From positions 480,714-544,713 of the forward strand of contig NZ_LMPZ01000002.1 of assembly GCF_001424025.1 (NCBI RefSeq): DNA of 64,000 bases, given 5' to 3'. The position numbers and the translations under genes are program-made. The notes under the pieces are model-generated. The model did not search any database and had not been told where the DNA came from. It worked only from the letters and a program-made list of their open reading frames with translations. This stretch comes from Brevundimonas sp. Leaf363 (GTDB taxonomy: Bacteria; Pseudomonadota; Alphaproteobacteria; Caulobacterales; Caulobacteraceae). This document shows, one piece after another, positions 39,365 to 47,773 of this stretch (position 1 is the stretch's first letter; the number at the start of each line of letters is the position of its first letter).

Positions 39365-40558
39365 TCAGCGCGTCGCGTCCAGCCGGTACGACACGAACCA
39401 GATCGCCGCCCCGCCGAGCGCCAGAGCGACGCCGACCCACGCCGATGAAGTCCAGCCGAAGCCCGCGGCGATGGCCAGGCCGCCGAGGAACGGGCCCAGC
39501 GCATTGGCGGTGTTGAAGGCTGAGTGGTTCAGAGCGGCGGCCAGGGTCTGGGCCTCGCCGGCGACGTCCATCAGTCGCGTCTGCAGGACGGACCCCAGGC
39601 CGCCCGTACCGCCGATCATGACCACCACGACCAGCATGGCGGGCAGGTGTGGAGCCGCGAAGGGATAGAGGGCCATCGAGATCGCACTGAGCAGCAGCAG
39701 GCCCACGGCGGCGCGGTAGCCGAAGCGGTCGGCGGCCCATGCGCCGATCAGATTGCCGGCGAACATACCGGCGCCGAACACGGCGAATACCCAAGGCATG
39801 ACCTGCGCCGACACGCCCGTCACTGCCGTCAGGGTCGAGGCCAAGAAGGCGTAGACGGCGAACATGCCGCCGAAGCCGATCGCGCCGACACCCAGGGTCA
39901 GCCAGACCTGGGAGCTTTTCAGCGCGGCCAGTTCCCGCATCGGGCTGGCGCCGGCCTCGGCCGGGTCGCGAGGCGCGAACAGGGCGACCACCAGCATTGT
40001 GACCAGAGCGCAGAAGGCCGCGCCGGCGAAAGCCCAGCGCCAGCCGAAGGCGTGACTGACCGCTGTGACGATGGGCACGCCCACCACGGTTGCGACAGTC
40101 AGGCCCATCAGCAGGGTGGATACGGCCCGCGCGCGATACCGGAGAGGCACGACCGAGGCGGCGACCAGGGCCGCGACGCCGAAGTAGGCGCCGTGCGGCA
40201 GGCCCGCGAGAAAGCGGAAGGCCAGAAGCCAGCCGTAGGTCGGCGCCAAGGCGCTGAGCCCATTGCCGATGGCGAACAGGGCCATGAAGGCGATCAACAG
40301 GATCCAGCGCGGATAGCGCGCGCCCGCCACCGCCAGCAGCGGCGCCCCGACCACGACGCCGGCGGCATAGGCGCTGATCACATGGCCGGCCGTCGGTGCG
40401 TCGACGCCCAGACCCGCAGCGAAGTCGGGCAGGACGCTCATGGCCGCGAACTCGGCGATGCCGATGGCGAATCCGCCCATGGCCAAGGCGCCGAGCACCA
40501 AGGCGACGGCTCCGCGCGATCGGCTGGGAGCGGAGTGGATCAGGGCGGCCTGGGTCAT
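39365..40558 (-). CDS. MFS transporter (DHA1/AraJ-like efflux)
   Basis: The 397-residue protein has 12 predicted membrane segments and the MFS features of the drug:H+ antiporter-1 group: GIAEFAAMSVLPDFAAGLGV in helix 1, ISAYAAGVVVGAPLLA in helix 2, RFLAGLPHGAYFGVAALVA in helix 4 and GVPIVTAVSHAFGWRWAF in helix 5. This group exports sugars, amphipathic compounds or drugs, and no substrate can be named. The start at 40558 (MTQAAL) is chosen over an in-frame ATG at 40570 near the promoter. It lies just upstream of purQ and may be co-transcribed with it. Confidence 0.9.
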   Translation of the reverse strand: MTQAALIHSAPSRSRGAVALVLGALAMGGFAIGIAEFAAMSVLPDFAAGLGVDAPTAGHVISAYAAGVVVGAPLLAVAGARYPRWILLIAFMALFAIGNGLSALAPTYGWLLAFRFLAGLPHGAYFGVAALVAASVVPLRYRARAVSTLLMGLTVATVVGVPIVTAVSHAFGWRWAFAGAAFCALVTMLVVALFAPRDPAEAGASPMRELAALKSSQVWLTLGVGAIGFGGMFAVYAFLASTLTAVTGVSAQVMPWVFAVFGAGMFAGNLIGAWAADRFGYRAAVGLLLLSAISMALYPFAAPHLPAMLVVVVMIGGTGGLGSVLQTRLMDVAGEAQTLAAALNHSAFNTANALGPFLGGLAIAAGFGWTSSAWVGVALALGGAAIWFVSYRLDATR

Positions 40559-40742
40559 GTTGCAGTGCACACTAAACAGCGTTCATGGCGCCGCAAGGGC
40601 AAGATCGCCGGCAGCGCATTTTCTCTCACTGCAAGCGCTGGCGGTCAGGCGCTGGCTCCTATCGGCAGTAGATCTTGGCCCGATCCTTCGGACCCACGAT
40701 CAGCCGATACTCCGCCTGGAAGCGGATAGGATTTGGCGGCTC

Positions 40743-41927
40743 ATGGGCGTCTTCTTCAGAGCGGGCGCGTCCGGCGCCGTCGGCGTGCTTCTCTCGGCCT
40801 CTCCGGTGTGGGCGGAGCGACTGGACGAGCCCGGCGAGCCGGTCTGGACCTGGGGTTCCGCCTATACGGCCGACGTCATCGGCGTAGTCGATGGCGCCCC
40901 GTCGCGCGCGGGTCGATTCCTGGACAATCTGGACGTCGCGCTGGACGGCGACCTGGACCGGCAGTTCGGATGGCGCGGGGCCCGCGTCCACGTCAGCCTG
41001 TTGGCTAATGGCGGCGGGCAACCGAACGCCGTGGCCCAGACCCTGGAGGGGATCGACAATATCGAGGTGGGAAGCCCCGGCGTGCGTCTGTACGAAGCCT
41101 GGGTCAAACAGACGCTGGCCGGGGGGCGGGGCTCCGTGCTCGCCGGCCTTTATGACGTCAACAGCGAGTTCTACGTCACTGCGGCGTCCGACCAGTTGAT
41201 CGCCCCGCCGTTCGGCATCGGCTCGGAGCTGGCGGCCACCGGGCCGAACGGCCCGGCCATCTTCCCATCGACCTCTTTGGCGGTCCGTTTCCGTCTCGGC
41301 GATCCAGAAGGGCGCTACGCTCAGGTCGCGGCGGTCAATGCGCAGGCGGGCACGCTCGGAGACGACGGCGGCGTCGATACGACCTTGGACCAGGGCGTGC
41401 TCTACCTCGCCGAGGCCGGCTGGTCCGGCCCCGTCAGGGTCGCTGTCGGCGGGTGGCGTTACAGCGAGGGCCAAGATGACATCCGCGACGTGCTGCCCGG
41501 CGGTGACCCCGCGCTGAGCCACGCCCAGGGAGCATATGCGGTCGTGGAGGGCACGCTGTTCGAAGCCGAAGACCAGCCCACGATTCGCGCCTTCATGCGG
41601 CTGGGCGTTTCGGACGGAGATACGACGCTGTTCTCAGGGGGATGGCAGGCCGGCCTTCGCGTCGACTCCGTCCTCGCCGCCCGCCCCGCCAGCACGCTCT
41701 CGCTCGGCTTTCACGAGGGCGTTCTGTCAGACAAAGCGCGCGCCAACGCTAGAGAGGCCGGGGTCCGTTTCGCCAGGGCGGAGGGGGGAATCGAGCTGAC
41801 CTATGCGGACACGTTCGGCCCCGTCACGCTGCAGCCGAACCTGCAGTGGATCTACAATCCAGGCGGCGACGCAGACCGCGACCCCCTGCTGACGGCGGGG
41901 GTCCGGCTGATCCTTGCGCTACACTAG
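40743..41927 (+). CDS. OprB-type carbohydrate porin
   Basis: The 394-residue protein has a signal sequence (VGVLLSASPVWA) and then alternating polar/hydrophobic beta strands. The OprB-like features are FLDNLDVALDGDLDRQFGWRGARVHVSLL, LYEAWVKQTLAGGRGSVLAGLYDVNSEFYVT and the closing long strands ending LTAGVRLILAL. OprB porins let sugars cross the outer membrane. The ATG at 40743 immediately precedes the signal peptide; the longer frame to the left is antisense to the MFS gene. Its stop overlaps the convergent PEBP gene by four bases. Confidence 0.85.
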   Translation: MGVFFRAGASGAVGVLLSASPVWAERLDEPGEPVWTWGSAYTADVIGVVDGAPSRAGRFLDNLDVALDGDLDRQFGWRGARVHVSLLANGGGQPNAVAQTLEGIDNIEVGSPGVRLYEAWVKQTLAGGRGSVLAGLYDVNSEFYVTAASDQLIAPPFGIGSELAATGPNGPAIFPSTSLAVRFRLGDPEGRYAQVAAVNAQAGTLGDDGGVDTTLDQGVLYLAEAGWSGPVRVAVGGWRYSEGQDDIRDVLPGGDPALSHAQGAYAVVEGTLFEAEDQPTIRAFMRLGVSDGDTTLFSGGWQAGLRVDSVLAARPASTLSLGFHEGVLSDKARANAREAGVRFARAEGGIELTYADTFGPVTLQPNLQWIYNPGGDADRDPLLTAGVRLILALH

Positions 41928-42388
41928 GCCTTGGTCTCGTAGGTCGCCGTGACCGAGGCCTTGGCCAGCGTGTGGAAGTGCAGGTTGAAGCCGTAGACGG
42001 CGCCGGAATCGTCGGGTGTGACTTCCAACGTGTTCGTATCCACGGCGAAGACCGTGAAGATATAGCGGTGCGGCCCGTGTCCCGGCGGCGGGGCGGCGCC
42101 GCCGAAACCGGCCTTGCCGTAGTCCGTGCGGCCTTCGACGGCGCCCGACGGGACCGGGCCCCCGGTCGGCAGTTCACTGACATCGGCGGGGATGTTCGCC
42201 ACCGTCCAGTGCCAGAAGCCCGATCCTGTCGGCGCATCGGGGTCATAGACGGTGACGGCGTAGGACTTCGTTCCCTCCGGCGCACCGGACCAGGCCAGAT
42301 GCGGCGAGGTGTTCCCCAGCGCCTTCACCTGTGCATCCGGAAGCACGCCGCCATCGGTGATGTCGTTGGAGGTGAGGGTGAAGGTCAT
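41924..42388 (-). CDS. YbhB/YbcL-family PEBP protein
   Basis: The 154-residue protein has the phosphatidylethanolamine-binding fold: TSPHLAWSGAPEGTKSYAVTVYDPDAPTGSGFWHW with the DPDAP anion-binding motif, NIPADVSELP, and the GPHRYIFTVFAV strand with the GxHRY-like motif. No signal peptide is seen. Bacterial members bind small anionic ligands and have no firm physiological role. It is 48 bases downstream of purS on the same strand, and its 3' end overlaps the porin gene by four bases. Confidence 0.92.
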   Translation of the reverse strand: MTFTLTSNDITDGGVLPDAQVKALGNTSPHLAWSGAPEGTKSYAVTVYDPDAPTGSGFWHWTVANIPADVSELPTGGPVPSGAVEGRTDYGKAGFGGAAPPPGHGPHRYIFTVFAVDTNTLEVTPDDSGAVYGFNLHFHTLAKASVTATYETKA

Positions 42389-42436
42389 GGTCGGCTCCTG
42401 AATGCTGAGAACCGAACGATCCTTCGACCGACCGGT

Positions 42437-42673
42437 TCAGTCGACCTCGATCCGGTAGCTCTCGATCACCGTGTTTGCGAGCAGGGTCTCGCACATCTTC
42501 TTGGCCTCGGCGGCCGGATCGGCCGCGCCGGCCAGGTCGAACTCGATCAGCTTGCCGACGCGGGCGTCGGAGACGCCTGGCCATCCGAGACCCCTGAGCG
42601 CGCCCTCGACGGCCTTGCCCTGAACGTCCAGGACGCCGGGCTTCAGGAAGACGTGGATCTTGACCTTGGCCAT
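42437..42673 (-). CDS. purS: Phosphoribosylformylglycinamidine synthase subunit PurS
   Basis: PurS is the small dimeric bridge between PurL and PurQ. The 78-residue protein fits the family ([21 protein letters not shown], then VGKLIEFDLAG and a late ETLLANTVIESYRIEV). Its ATG shares one base with the purC stop codon, so the two are translationally coupled. The longer reading frame upstream lies inside purC in another frame. PurL and purQ lie further downstream on the same strand. Confidence 0.96.
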   Translation of the reverse strand: MAKVKIHVFLKPGVLDVQGKAVEGALRGLGWPGVSDARVGKLIEFDLAGAADPAAEAKKMCETLLANTVIESYRIEVD

Positions 42674-43431
42674 CAGTGCAGCCCGCCCTGAATGACCGTG
42701 GGCATGGCCTTCATGATGCCGAGGCGGCGGGCCACTTCGGTGTAGCTTTCGATGACGTTGCCCAGATCGCGGCGGAAACGATCCTTGTCCATCTTCTCGC
42801 CTGTCGTGGAGTCCCACAGGCGGCAGCTGTCGGGGCTGATCTCGTCGGCCAGGATGACCCGCGCGAAGTCGTTCTCCCAGATGCGGCCGAACTCGATCTT
42901 GAAGTCCACCAGGGTGATGCCGACGGCGCCGAACATGCCCGACAAATAGTCGTTCACACGGACGGTCATGGCCAGGATGTCGTCCAGCTCCTGGGTGCTG
43001 GCCCAGTTGAAGGCCGTGATGTGCTCTTCGGTGACCATCGGGTCGTTGAGCTCATCCTTCTTGTAGTAGAATTCGATGATCGAGCGGGGCAGCGGCGTGC
43101 CTTCCTCGATGCCGAGCCGCTGGCTCATGGAGCCGGCGACGATGTTGCGGCACACGACCTCCAGCGGGATGATCTCGACTTCGCGGATCAGTTGCTCGCG
43201 CAGGTTCAGGCGCTTGATGAAGTGGTTGGTCACGCCGATGCCGTTCAGGCGCGACATGATGAACTCGCTGATCTGGTTGTTCACCACGCCCTTGCCTTCG
43301 AGGACCGCCTTTTTCTGGGCGTTGAAGGCCGTGGCGTCGTCCTTGAAGTACTGGATCAGGGTGCCGGGTTCGGGACCCTCATACAGGATCTTGGCCTTGC
43401 CCTCGTAGATCTTCTTGCGCTTGGTGTTCAT
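42673..43431 (-). CDS. purC: SAICAR synthetase PurC
   Basis: PurC joins aspartate to CAIR with ATP. The 252-residue protein has [13 protein letters not shown] (ATP-binding loop), [50 protein letters not shown] and [14 protein letters not shown], all family landmarks. It heads the purC-purS pair. The 257-base region to the divergent zeta-subunit gene holds two GANTC sites (43508-43512 and 43549-43553) but no clear CtrA box. Confidence 0.97.
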   Translation of the reverse strand: MNTKRKKIYEGKAKILYEGPEPGTLIQYFKDDATAFNAQKKAVLEGKGVVNNQISEFIMSRLNGIGVTNHFIKRLNLREQLIREVEIIPLEVVCRNIVAGSMSQRLGIEEGTPLPRSIIEFYYKKDELNDPMVTEEHITAFNWASTQELDDILAMTVRVNDYLSGMFGAVGITLVDFKIEFGRIWENDFARVILADEISPDSCRLWDSTTGEKMDKDRFRRDLGNVIESYTEVARRLGIMKAMPTVIQGGLH

Positions 43432-43688
43432 CGTCGTGTCCTAAACACCCGGCCGCGCCGAAAACAAAAAACGCGCGGCCAGAGGCGGGTCTGGGCGGCG
43501 CGATCCGGAATCAGGCTGGCGGAAGGGTCGTCTGGGCTGTCCTTAGCGGAATCGGCACGACGACACAAACCACGCACAGGCCGCGACCGCGGCGGTCGCG
43601 ATGTCATGTTGCGTTCATCGGGCGGCGAGCTATAGACGGCCGCTGCCAGAACCCAATCGTTCGGGCGAACGGAGCTTTCGAGACAGAA

Positions 43689-44012
43689 ATGACGACCTTC
43701 GACGATCGGGAACGGGCCTTTGAGTCCAAGTTCGCCCTCGATCAGGAGCAGGAGTTCAAGGCTGTCGCGCGCCGGAACAAGCTGCTGGGCCTCTGGGCGG
43801 CCGAGAAGATGGGTCTGTCGCCGGACAGCGCCGAGGAATACGCCAAGGCGGTCGTGCGCGCTGATTTCGAACAACCGGGCGAAGAAGACGTCTTCCGCAA
43901 GGTAGCGGGCGATTTCGAGGGGTCTGGCCTGACCGTCTCGGAAGGCGAGATCCGCCGCAAGATGGACGAGCTGGGCTCCCTGGCGCGGGATCAGATCCGC
44001 TCCGGCGAATAA
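43689..44012 (+). CDS. DUF1476: F1FO-ATPase inhibitor zeta subunit
   Basis: The 107-residue protein matches DUF1476 along its length: TTFDDRERAFESKFALDQEQEFKAVARRNKLLGLWAAEKMGL, a four-helix pattern, then GDFEGSGLTVSEGEIRRKMDE. In Paracoccus the zeta subunit inhibits ATP hydrolysis by the F1 part, using its N-terminal region, and the family is alphaproteobacterial. In Caulobacteraceae the same role is presumed, not shown. It is divergent from purC and followed by a terminator-like hairpin. Confidence 0.93.
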   Translation: MTTFDDRERAFESKFALDQEQEFKAVARRNKLLGLWAAEKMGLSPDSAEEYAKAVVRADFEQPGEEDVFRKVAGDFEGSGLTVSEGEIRRKMDELGSLARDQIRSGE

Positions 44013-44016
44013 GCGC

Positions 44017-44043
44017 GAGGCCGCCGCCGGCCTCTTTCACTTT
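44017..44043 (+). terminator. Terminator-like hairpin after the zeta-subunit gene
   Basis: GAGGCCG (44017-44023) pairs with CGGCCTC (44028-44034) around a four-base loop, and TTTCACTTT follows. It begins five bases after the stop codon. The T-rich tail also forms one arm (44034-44043) of a second inverted repeat with 44073-44082. Confidence 0.65.
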
Positions 44044-44065
44044 CAGTCTCGATTACAATGCGATG

Positions 44066-44152
44066 TGGCCCAAAAGTGAAAGGGCCGCACTCGGGGGAAA
44101 GTGCGGCCCTTAGATCCGGGGGCTTGGGGGGAAGCCTCACCCGGTGTCTTTT
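44066..44152. ncRNA. Structured non-coding region, candidate sRNA or terminator of the fasciclin gene
   Basis: Two GC-rich hairpins lie in a row: AGGGCCGCACT with its complement (44081-44091 and 44100-44110, 11 perfect pairs), and a nested stem CCGGG-GGCTT with AAGCC-tca-CCCGG (44116-44144) whose loop is six G. On the plus strand a TACAAT box at 44054-44059 could drive a transcript ending near TTTT at 44149-44152. On the minus strand the first stem is followed by TTTCACTTTT and would terminate the fasciclin gene, and its loops are then C-rich. Direction is undecided. No ORF is seen. Confidence 0.4.
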
Positions 44153-44194
44153 GCGTCTTGCGCATTGTGGAAACGGCGACTGCGCCAATTGGTT

Positions 44195-44761
44195 TCAGCC
44201 GCTGGGCGAATTTTTTTGAAGCGCCGTTCCGAGGGTGTGGAAGACGCCGTTGGCGCTGGCTTCGTCGGGTTCCGCGATGGTCGCGATCGCGCCCGACCCA
44301 TCCATGATCGTCAGCCGTCCGTCGCGGAACGCGACCTTTAGCGCGCCGCCTTCCACGGTGGTTAGATCAAAGACGCCGCCCGCCGCCGTCGCCCGCGCGG
44401 CCAGATCCGCCGTGGTCAGGCGGCCAGGGATGATGTGGTAGGTGATCAGCGCGCGCAGCGCGTCGCGGTTCTCTGGCTTCAGCAGCGGCTCCCGCTGCTC
44501 GACCGGCAGTTTGGCGAAGGCGTCGTTGGTCGGCGCAAAAACCGTCCACGGGCCGCCTGACCGCAGCAGGGGCTCGGCGCCCGCCGCGGCGGCCGAATCG
44601 GTGAAGGTCGTCAGGTCGGGTCGCGCGGTCATGCCGCCCCACACAGTCGACGTGGGCTGTGGCTGCGCGACGGGCGGAGCGGACGGCTGAGACGGCGCGG
44701 CCTCGCGCTCGCAGGCGGCGAGAGCGCACAGGACGGCCAGCAGGATGGGGGCGCGGGTCAT
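44195..44761 (-). CDS. Fasciclin (FAS1) domain lipoprotein
   Basis: The 188-residue protein has a lipoprotein signal (VLCALAACE) and a Pro/Gln-rich spacer. One FAS1 domain follows: LTTFTDSAAAAGAEPLLRSGGPWTVFAPTNDAF is the H1-like motif, and ITYHIIPGRLTTADL the YH motif. The C-terminus (NGVFHTLGTALQKNSPSG) departs from the usual NGVIHVIDxVLxP end and looks altered or truncated. FAS1 proteins mediate adhesion or matrix contacts, though single-domain bacterial ones are poorly understood. It lies 37 bases after purU on the same strand. Confidence 0.88.
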   Translation of the reverse strand: MTRAPILLAVLCALAACEREAAPSQPSAPPVAQPQPTSTVWGGMTARPDLTTFTDSAAAAGAEPLLRSGGPWTVFAPTNDAFAKLPVEQREPLLKPENRDALRALITYHIIPGRLTTADLAARATAAGGVFDLTTVEGGALKVAFRDGRLTIMDGSGAIATIAEPDEASANGVFHTLGTALQKNSPSG

Positions 44762-44798
44762 GCGGCCTTAACGACCGACAAACCGCAATGGCTCCGCT

Positions 44799-45656
44799 TC
44801 AGTCGCCGAAGACGACGGTGCGTGCGCCGTGCAGCAGAACGCGGTCCTCCAGATGGCTGCGCACCGCACGGGCCAGGACGCGGCGCTCGATGTCGCGCCC
44901 TTTGCGGATCAGGTCGTCCGGCGTGTCGCGGTGGCTGATGCGCTCCACGTCCTGGGCGATGATCGGGCCTTCGTCCAGATCGCCGGTGACGTAGTGGGCG
45001 GTGGCGCCGATCACCTTCACGCCGCGCGCATGGGCCTGATGATAGGGCTTGGCGCCCTTGAAGCCCGGCAGGAAGGAATGGTGGATGTTGATGCAGCGCC
45101 CCGCCAGCTTGCCGGCCAGGTCGTCGGACAGGATCTGCATGTAGCGCGCCAGGACGACCAGCTCGGTCCCCGTTTCATCGATCAGCGCCAACAGCTGCGC
45201 CTCCTGCTCCGCTTTCGCGTCTGCATCGGCGGAGTTCTTCAGCGGCATGTGGTGGAAGGGCAGGTCGCCCAGCTCTACGTGACCGATCATGTCGCGGGGA
45301 TGGTTGGAGACGATAGCCGTCACCTCCATGGGCAGCTCGCCGATGCGCAAGCGGTACAGCAGGTCGGCCAGGCAGTGGTCGAACCGCGAGGTCAGGATCA
45401 TCACCCGTCGCGCTTCGGGCCCGCGCAGCGTCCAGTCCATTTCGAAGCGCGCGGCCAGCGCAGCGAAGGCGTCGCGCAGGGCATCGGGCGTATCGCCCTC
45501 GGCCGGGTCGAAGACGACGCGCATGAAGAACTTAATGTCTGTCGTGGCGTCGCCGAACTGCTGGGCGTCAGAGATGTTCGCGCCGCGTTCGAGCAGGAAG
45601 GTCGAGACGGCCGCGACGATGCCGCGGCGGTCGGGACAGGACAGGGTCAGGATCAT
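44799..45656 (-). CDS. purU: Formyltetrahydrofolate deformylase PurU
   Basis: PurU hydrolyses 10-formyl-THF to THF and formate. The 285-residue protein has an N-terminal ACT domain ([19 protein letters not shown]) and a C-terminal formyltransferase-like domain with [43 protein letters not shown] and [15 protein letters not shown], holding the catalytic Asn/His/Asp set. Its formate can feed PurT, which is also in this window. The start overlaps the stop of the hypoxanthine-DNA glycosylase gene by four bases (ATGA). Confidence 0.96.
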   Translation of the reverse strand: MILTLSCPDRRGIVAAVSTFLLERGANISDAQQFGDATTDIKFFMRVVFDPAEGDTPDALRDAFAALAARFEMDWTLRGPEARRVMILTSRFDHCLADLLYRLRIGELPMEVTAIVSNHPRDMIGHVELGDLPFHHMPLKNSADADAKAEQEAQLLALIDETGTELVVLARYMQILSDDLAGKLAGRCINIHHSFLPGFKGAKPYHQAHARGVKVIGATAHYVTGDLDEGPIIAQDVERISHRDTPDDLIRKGRDIERRVLARAVRSHLEDRVLLHGARTVVFGD

Positions 45657-46162
45657 GGATGGCGTCGGTCGGGGAGGAAGGCGGCGAGAACAGCCCAGCT
45701 TTCCGCCTTCCAGGCAAATGGTTTCGTCAGGGCGGGGCTGGAGGAGGGCAGGTCGATGAGCGTCAGGTCGGACCGATCACCGAGGATGCGACGACCCAGC
45801 TGCGCCGCCTTGCCGCCGTTGAAGGCGACGGCGCGCAGGTTCGGCAAGGTGGCGATCAGGCCGGGCAGGTCGGCGTGGACGGGCAGGCGGATGGCGGTGT
45901 CCAGGCTGCCCGTCCGCTCGGCCGAGGCGATGACGTCCCACAAACCGACGCCGCGCGCCTTCAAGCGTTCAAGCCGGTGGGCGTAAGGCTGCTGCGCCAA
46001 ATCCTCGCCAAGAACGCCGCCGATCAGTCGCCACAAGGCGTTCTGCGGGTGGGCGTAGTATTGTGCGGCTTTCAGCGAGGCATCGCCCGGCAGGCTGCCG
46101 AGTATTAGAAGGCGGGTATCAGGCGTGACGACCGGCGGGAAGTGACTGGCCCGCTCGGTCAT
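45653..46162 (-). CDS. DNA-deoxyinosine (hypoxanthine) glycosylase
   Basis: The 169-residue protein belongs to the uracil-DNA glycosylase superfamily branch that acts on hypoxanthine in DNA. It shows [30 protein letters not shown] (motif 1 with the Asn of the PxN segment), [18 protein letters not shown], and VAFNGGKAA. The product would leave abasic sites for exonuclease III. The ATG at 46162 is preferred to an upstream one at 46294 because the extra residues cross a small membrane-protein gene. It overlaps purU by four bases, coupling dITP-damage repair with purine folate metabolism. Confidence 0.9.
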   Translation of the reverse strand: MTERASHFPPVVTPDTRLLILGSLPGDASLKAAQYYAHPQNALWRLIGGVLGEDLAQQPYAHRLERLKARGVGLWDVIASAERTGSLDTAIRLPVHADLPGLIATLPNLRAVAFNGGKAAQLGRRILGDRSDLTLIDLPSSSPALTKPFAWKAESWAVLAAFLPDRRHP

Positions 46163-46172
46163 GCGGCGGCGT

Positions 46173-46358
46173 TCAAGCGCGGTTGGGCCATTTCGAATAG
46201 GCAAAAACGAACAACGCAACGAGGTTGAAGATCGGCACCATGTAGAGCAGCGCCCACCAGGGGCTGAACCCGGCCTTCTTGAGGACCTGCCCAATTGGAA
46301 ACATCGGCGCCAGCGTGATCAGGATGATCAACCAGTGCCAGATCGACATCGAACCCAT
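46173..46358 (-). CDS. Small two-helix membrane protein, unknown
   Basis: The 61-residue product has two hydrophobic helices (IWHWLIILITLAPMFPIGQ and WWALLYMVPIFNLVALFVFA). Its first ten residues (MGSMSIWHWL) resemble the start of TatA proteins, but the TatA amphipathic helix is absent. GGAGGCG lies eight bases upstream of the ATG. It is in the minus-strand run purB, this gene, hypoxanthine glycosylase, purU, with gaps of 59 and 10 bases. No function is known. Confidence 0.72.
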   Translation of the reverse strand: MGSMSIWHWLIILITLAPMFPIGQVLKKAGFSPWWALLYMVPIFNLVALFVFAYSKWPNRA

Positions 46359-46417
46359 GACGCGCCTCCCTATCGTCGAACGACGATATCAACGCGCCGA
46401 AGTTGTGCAATGCCGAC

Positions 46418-47719
46418 TTATCCCTCGCCGAACACCCGCGCGAACACCGTGTCCACGTGCTTGGTGTGGTAGCCGAGGTCGAACAGGGCTTCGAGCTGGG
46501 CTTCGGGCAGGGTGACGCGGGCGTCGGCCTTCAGGAAGTCCAGGAAACGGCCCTCGCCGCGCCAGACCCTCATGGCGTTCTCCTGCACCGCCGCATAGGC
46601 GTCCTCGCGCGAGACGCCCGCCTGCGTCAGGGCCAGCATGACCCGCTGCGAGTGGACCAGGCCGCCCAGCAGGTCGATGTTCTTCTGCATGTTCTCCGGA
46701 TAGATGTTCAGCCGCTCGACCACGTTCGCCAGCCGATGCAGGGCGAAGTCCAGGTGGATGGTGGCGTCCGGGCCGATGCCGCGCTCGACCGACGAGTGGC
46801 TGATGTCCCGCTCATGCCACAGGGCGACGTTCTCCATTGCCGGCACGACGGCCGAGCGGACCAGACGGGCCAGGCCGGTCAGGTTCTCGGTCAGGATCGG
46901 GTTGCGCTTGTGCGGCATGGCTGACGAGCCCTTCTGGCCCTTGTCGAAGAACTCCTCGGCTTCGAGGACCTCTGTGCGCTGCAGGTGGCGGATCTCGACG
47001 GCCAGGCGCTCGACCGAGGAGGCGACGACGCCCAGGGCCGAGAAGAAGGCGGCGTGGCGGTCGCGCGGGATGACCTGGGTCGAGACCGGCTCGACGGCCA
47101 GACCCATCTGGTCGGCGACATAGGCCTCAACCGCCGGATCGACGTTGGCGAAGGTGCCCACCGCGCCGGAGATGGCGCAGGTGGCGATCTCTTCGCGGGC
47201 GGTCAGCAGGCGGCGTTTGGCGCGCTGGAACTCGGCATGATAGCCGGCCAGCTTCAGACCGAAGGTGATGGGTTCGGCGTGGATGCCGTGGCTGCGGCCG
47301 ACTTCCGGCGTGAACTTGTGCTCCTTGGCGCGGGTCTCCAGCGCCGCCAGCACGCGGTCGACGCCTTCGACCATCAGGTCGGCGGAGCGGGCCAGCTGGA
47401 CCGCGAAACAGGTGTCCAGCACGTCCGACGAGGTCATGCCCTGGTGCAGGAAGCGTGCTTCCTCGCCGACGATTTCCGACACGTGAGTCAGGAATGCGAT
47501 GACGTCGTGTTTGGTGGTGCGCTCGATCTCGTCAATGCGGTCGGCGTCGAACGTCGCGTCCTTACCCTTGGCCCAGATGGCGTCGGCGGCTTCGGTCGGG
47601 ATGACGCCCAGCTCGGCCATCTTGGTGGCGGCATGCGCCTCGATCTCAAACCAGATCTTGTACTTGGTCTCTTGCGACCAGATGGCGACGGCGGCGGGAC
47701 GGGAATAGCGGCTGATCAT
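46418..47719 (-). CDS. purB: Adenylosuccinate lyase PurB
   Basis: PurB cleaves SAICAR to AICAR and adenylosuccinate to AMP, each releasing fumarate. The 433-residue protein shows HDVIAFLTHV (His region), MTSSDVLDT, VGRSHGIHAEPITFG, GAVGTFAN, and the signature GSSAMPHKRNPILTENLTGLARL with the catalytic Ser loop. The N-terminus begins MISRYSRPAAVAIWSQETKYKIW. It heads a likely purB to purU transcription unit on the minus strand and is divergent from the GST gene. Confidence 0.97.
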   Translation of the reverse strand: MISRYSRPAAVAIWSQETKYKIWFEIEAHAATKMAELGVIPTEAADAIWAKGKDATFDADRIDEIERTTKHDVIAFLTHVSEIVGEEARFLHQGMTSSDVLDTCFAVQLARSADLMVEGVDRVLAALETRAKEHKFTPEVGRSHGIHAEPITFGLKLAGYHAEFQRAKRRLLTAREEIATCAISGAVGTFANVDPAVEAYVADQMGLAVEPVSTQVIPRDRHAAFFSALGVVASSVERLAVEIRHLQRTEVLEAEEFFDKGQKGSSAMPHKRNPILTENLTGLARLVRSAVVPAMENVALWHERDISHSSVERGIGPDATIHLDFALHRLANVVERLNIYPENMQKNIDLLGGLVHSQRVMLALTQAGVSREDAYAAVQENAMRVWRGEGRFLDFLKADARVTLPEAQLEALFDLGYHTKHVDTVFARVFGEG

Positions 47720-47773
47720 GGGCGCGGGTAAGAAAGCGATGGGACGCCTGAGTCAAGGTTGAGGGGGATGAAG

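Noticed and set aside
43432..43688. Purine riboswitch before purC
   Set aside because: No purine aptamer core or paired loops could be found in this gap; only two GANTC sites stand out.
46173..46358. TatA
   Set aside because: Only the first ten residues resemble TatA. The following amphipathic helix and FGxKK motif are absent and a second membrane helix is present instead.
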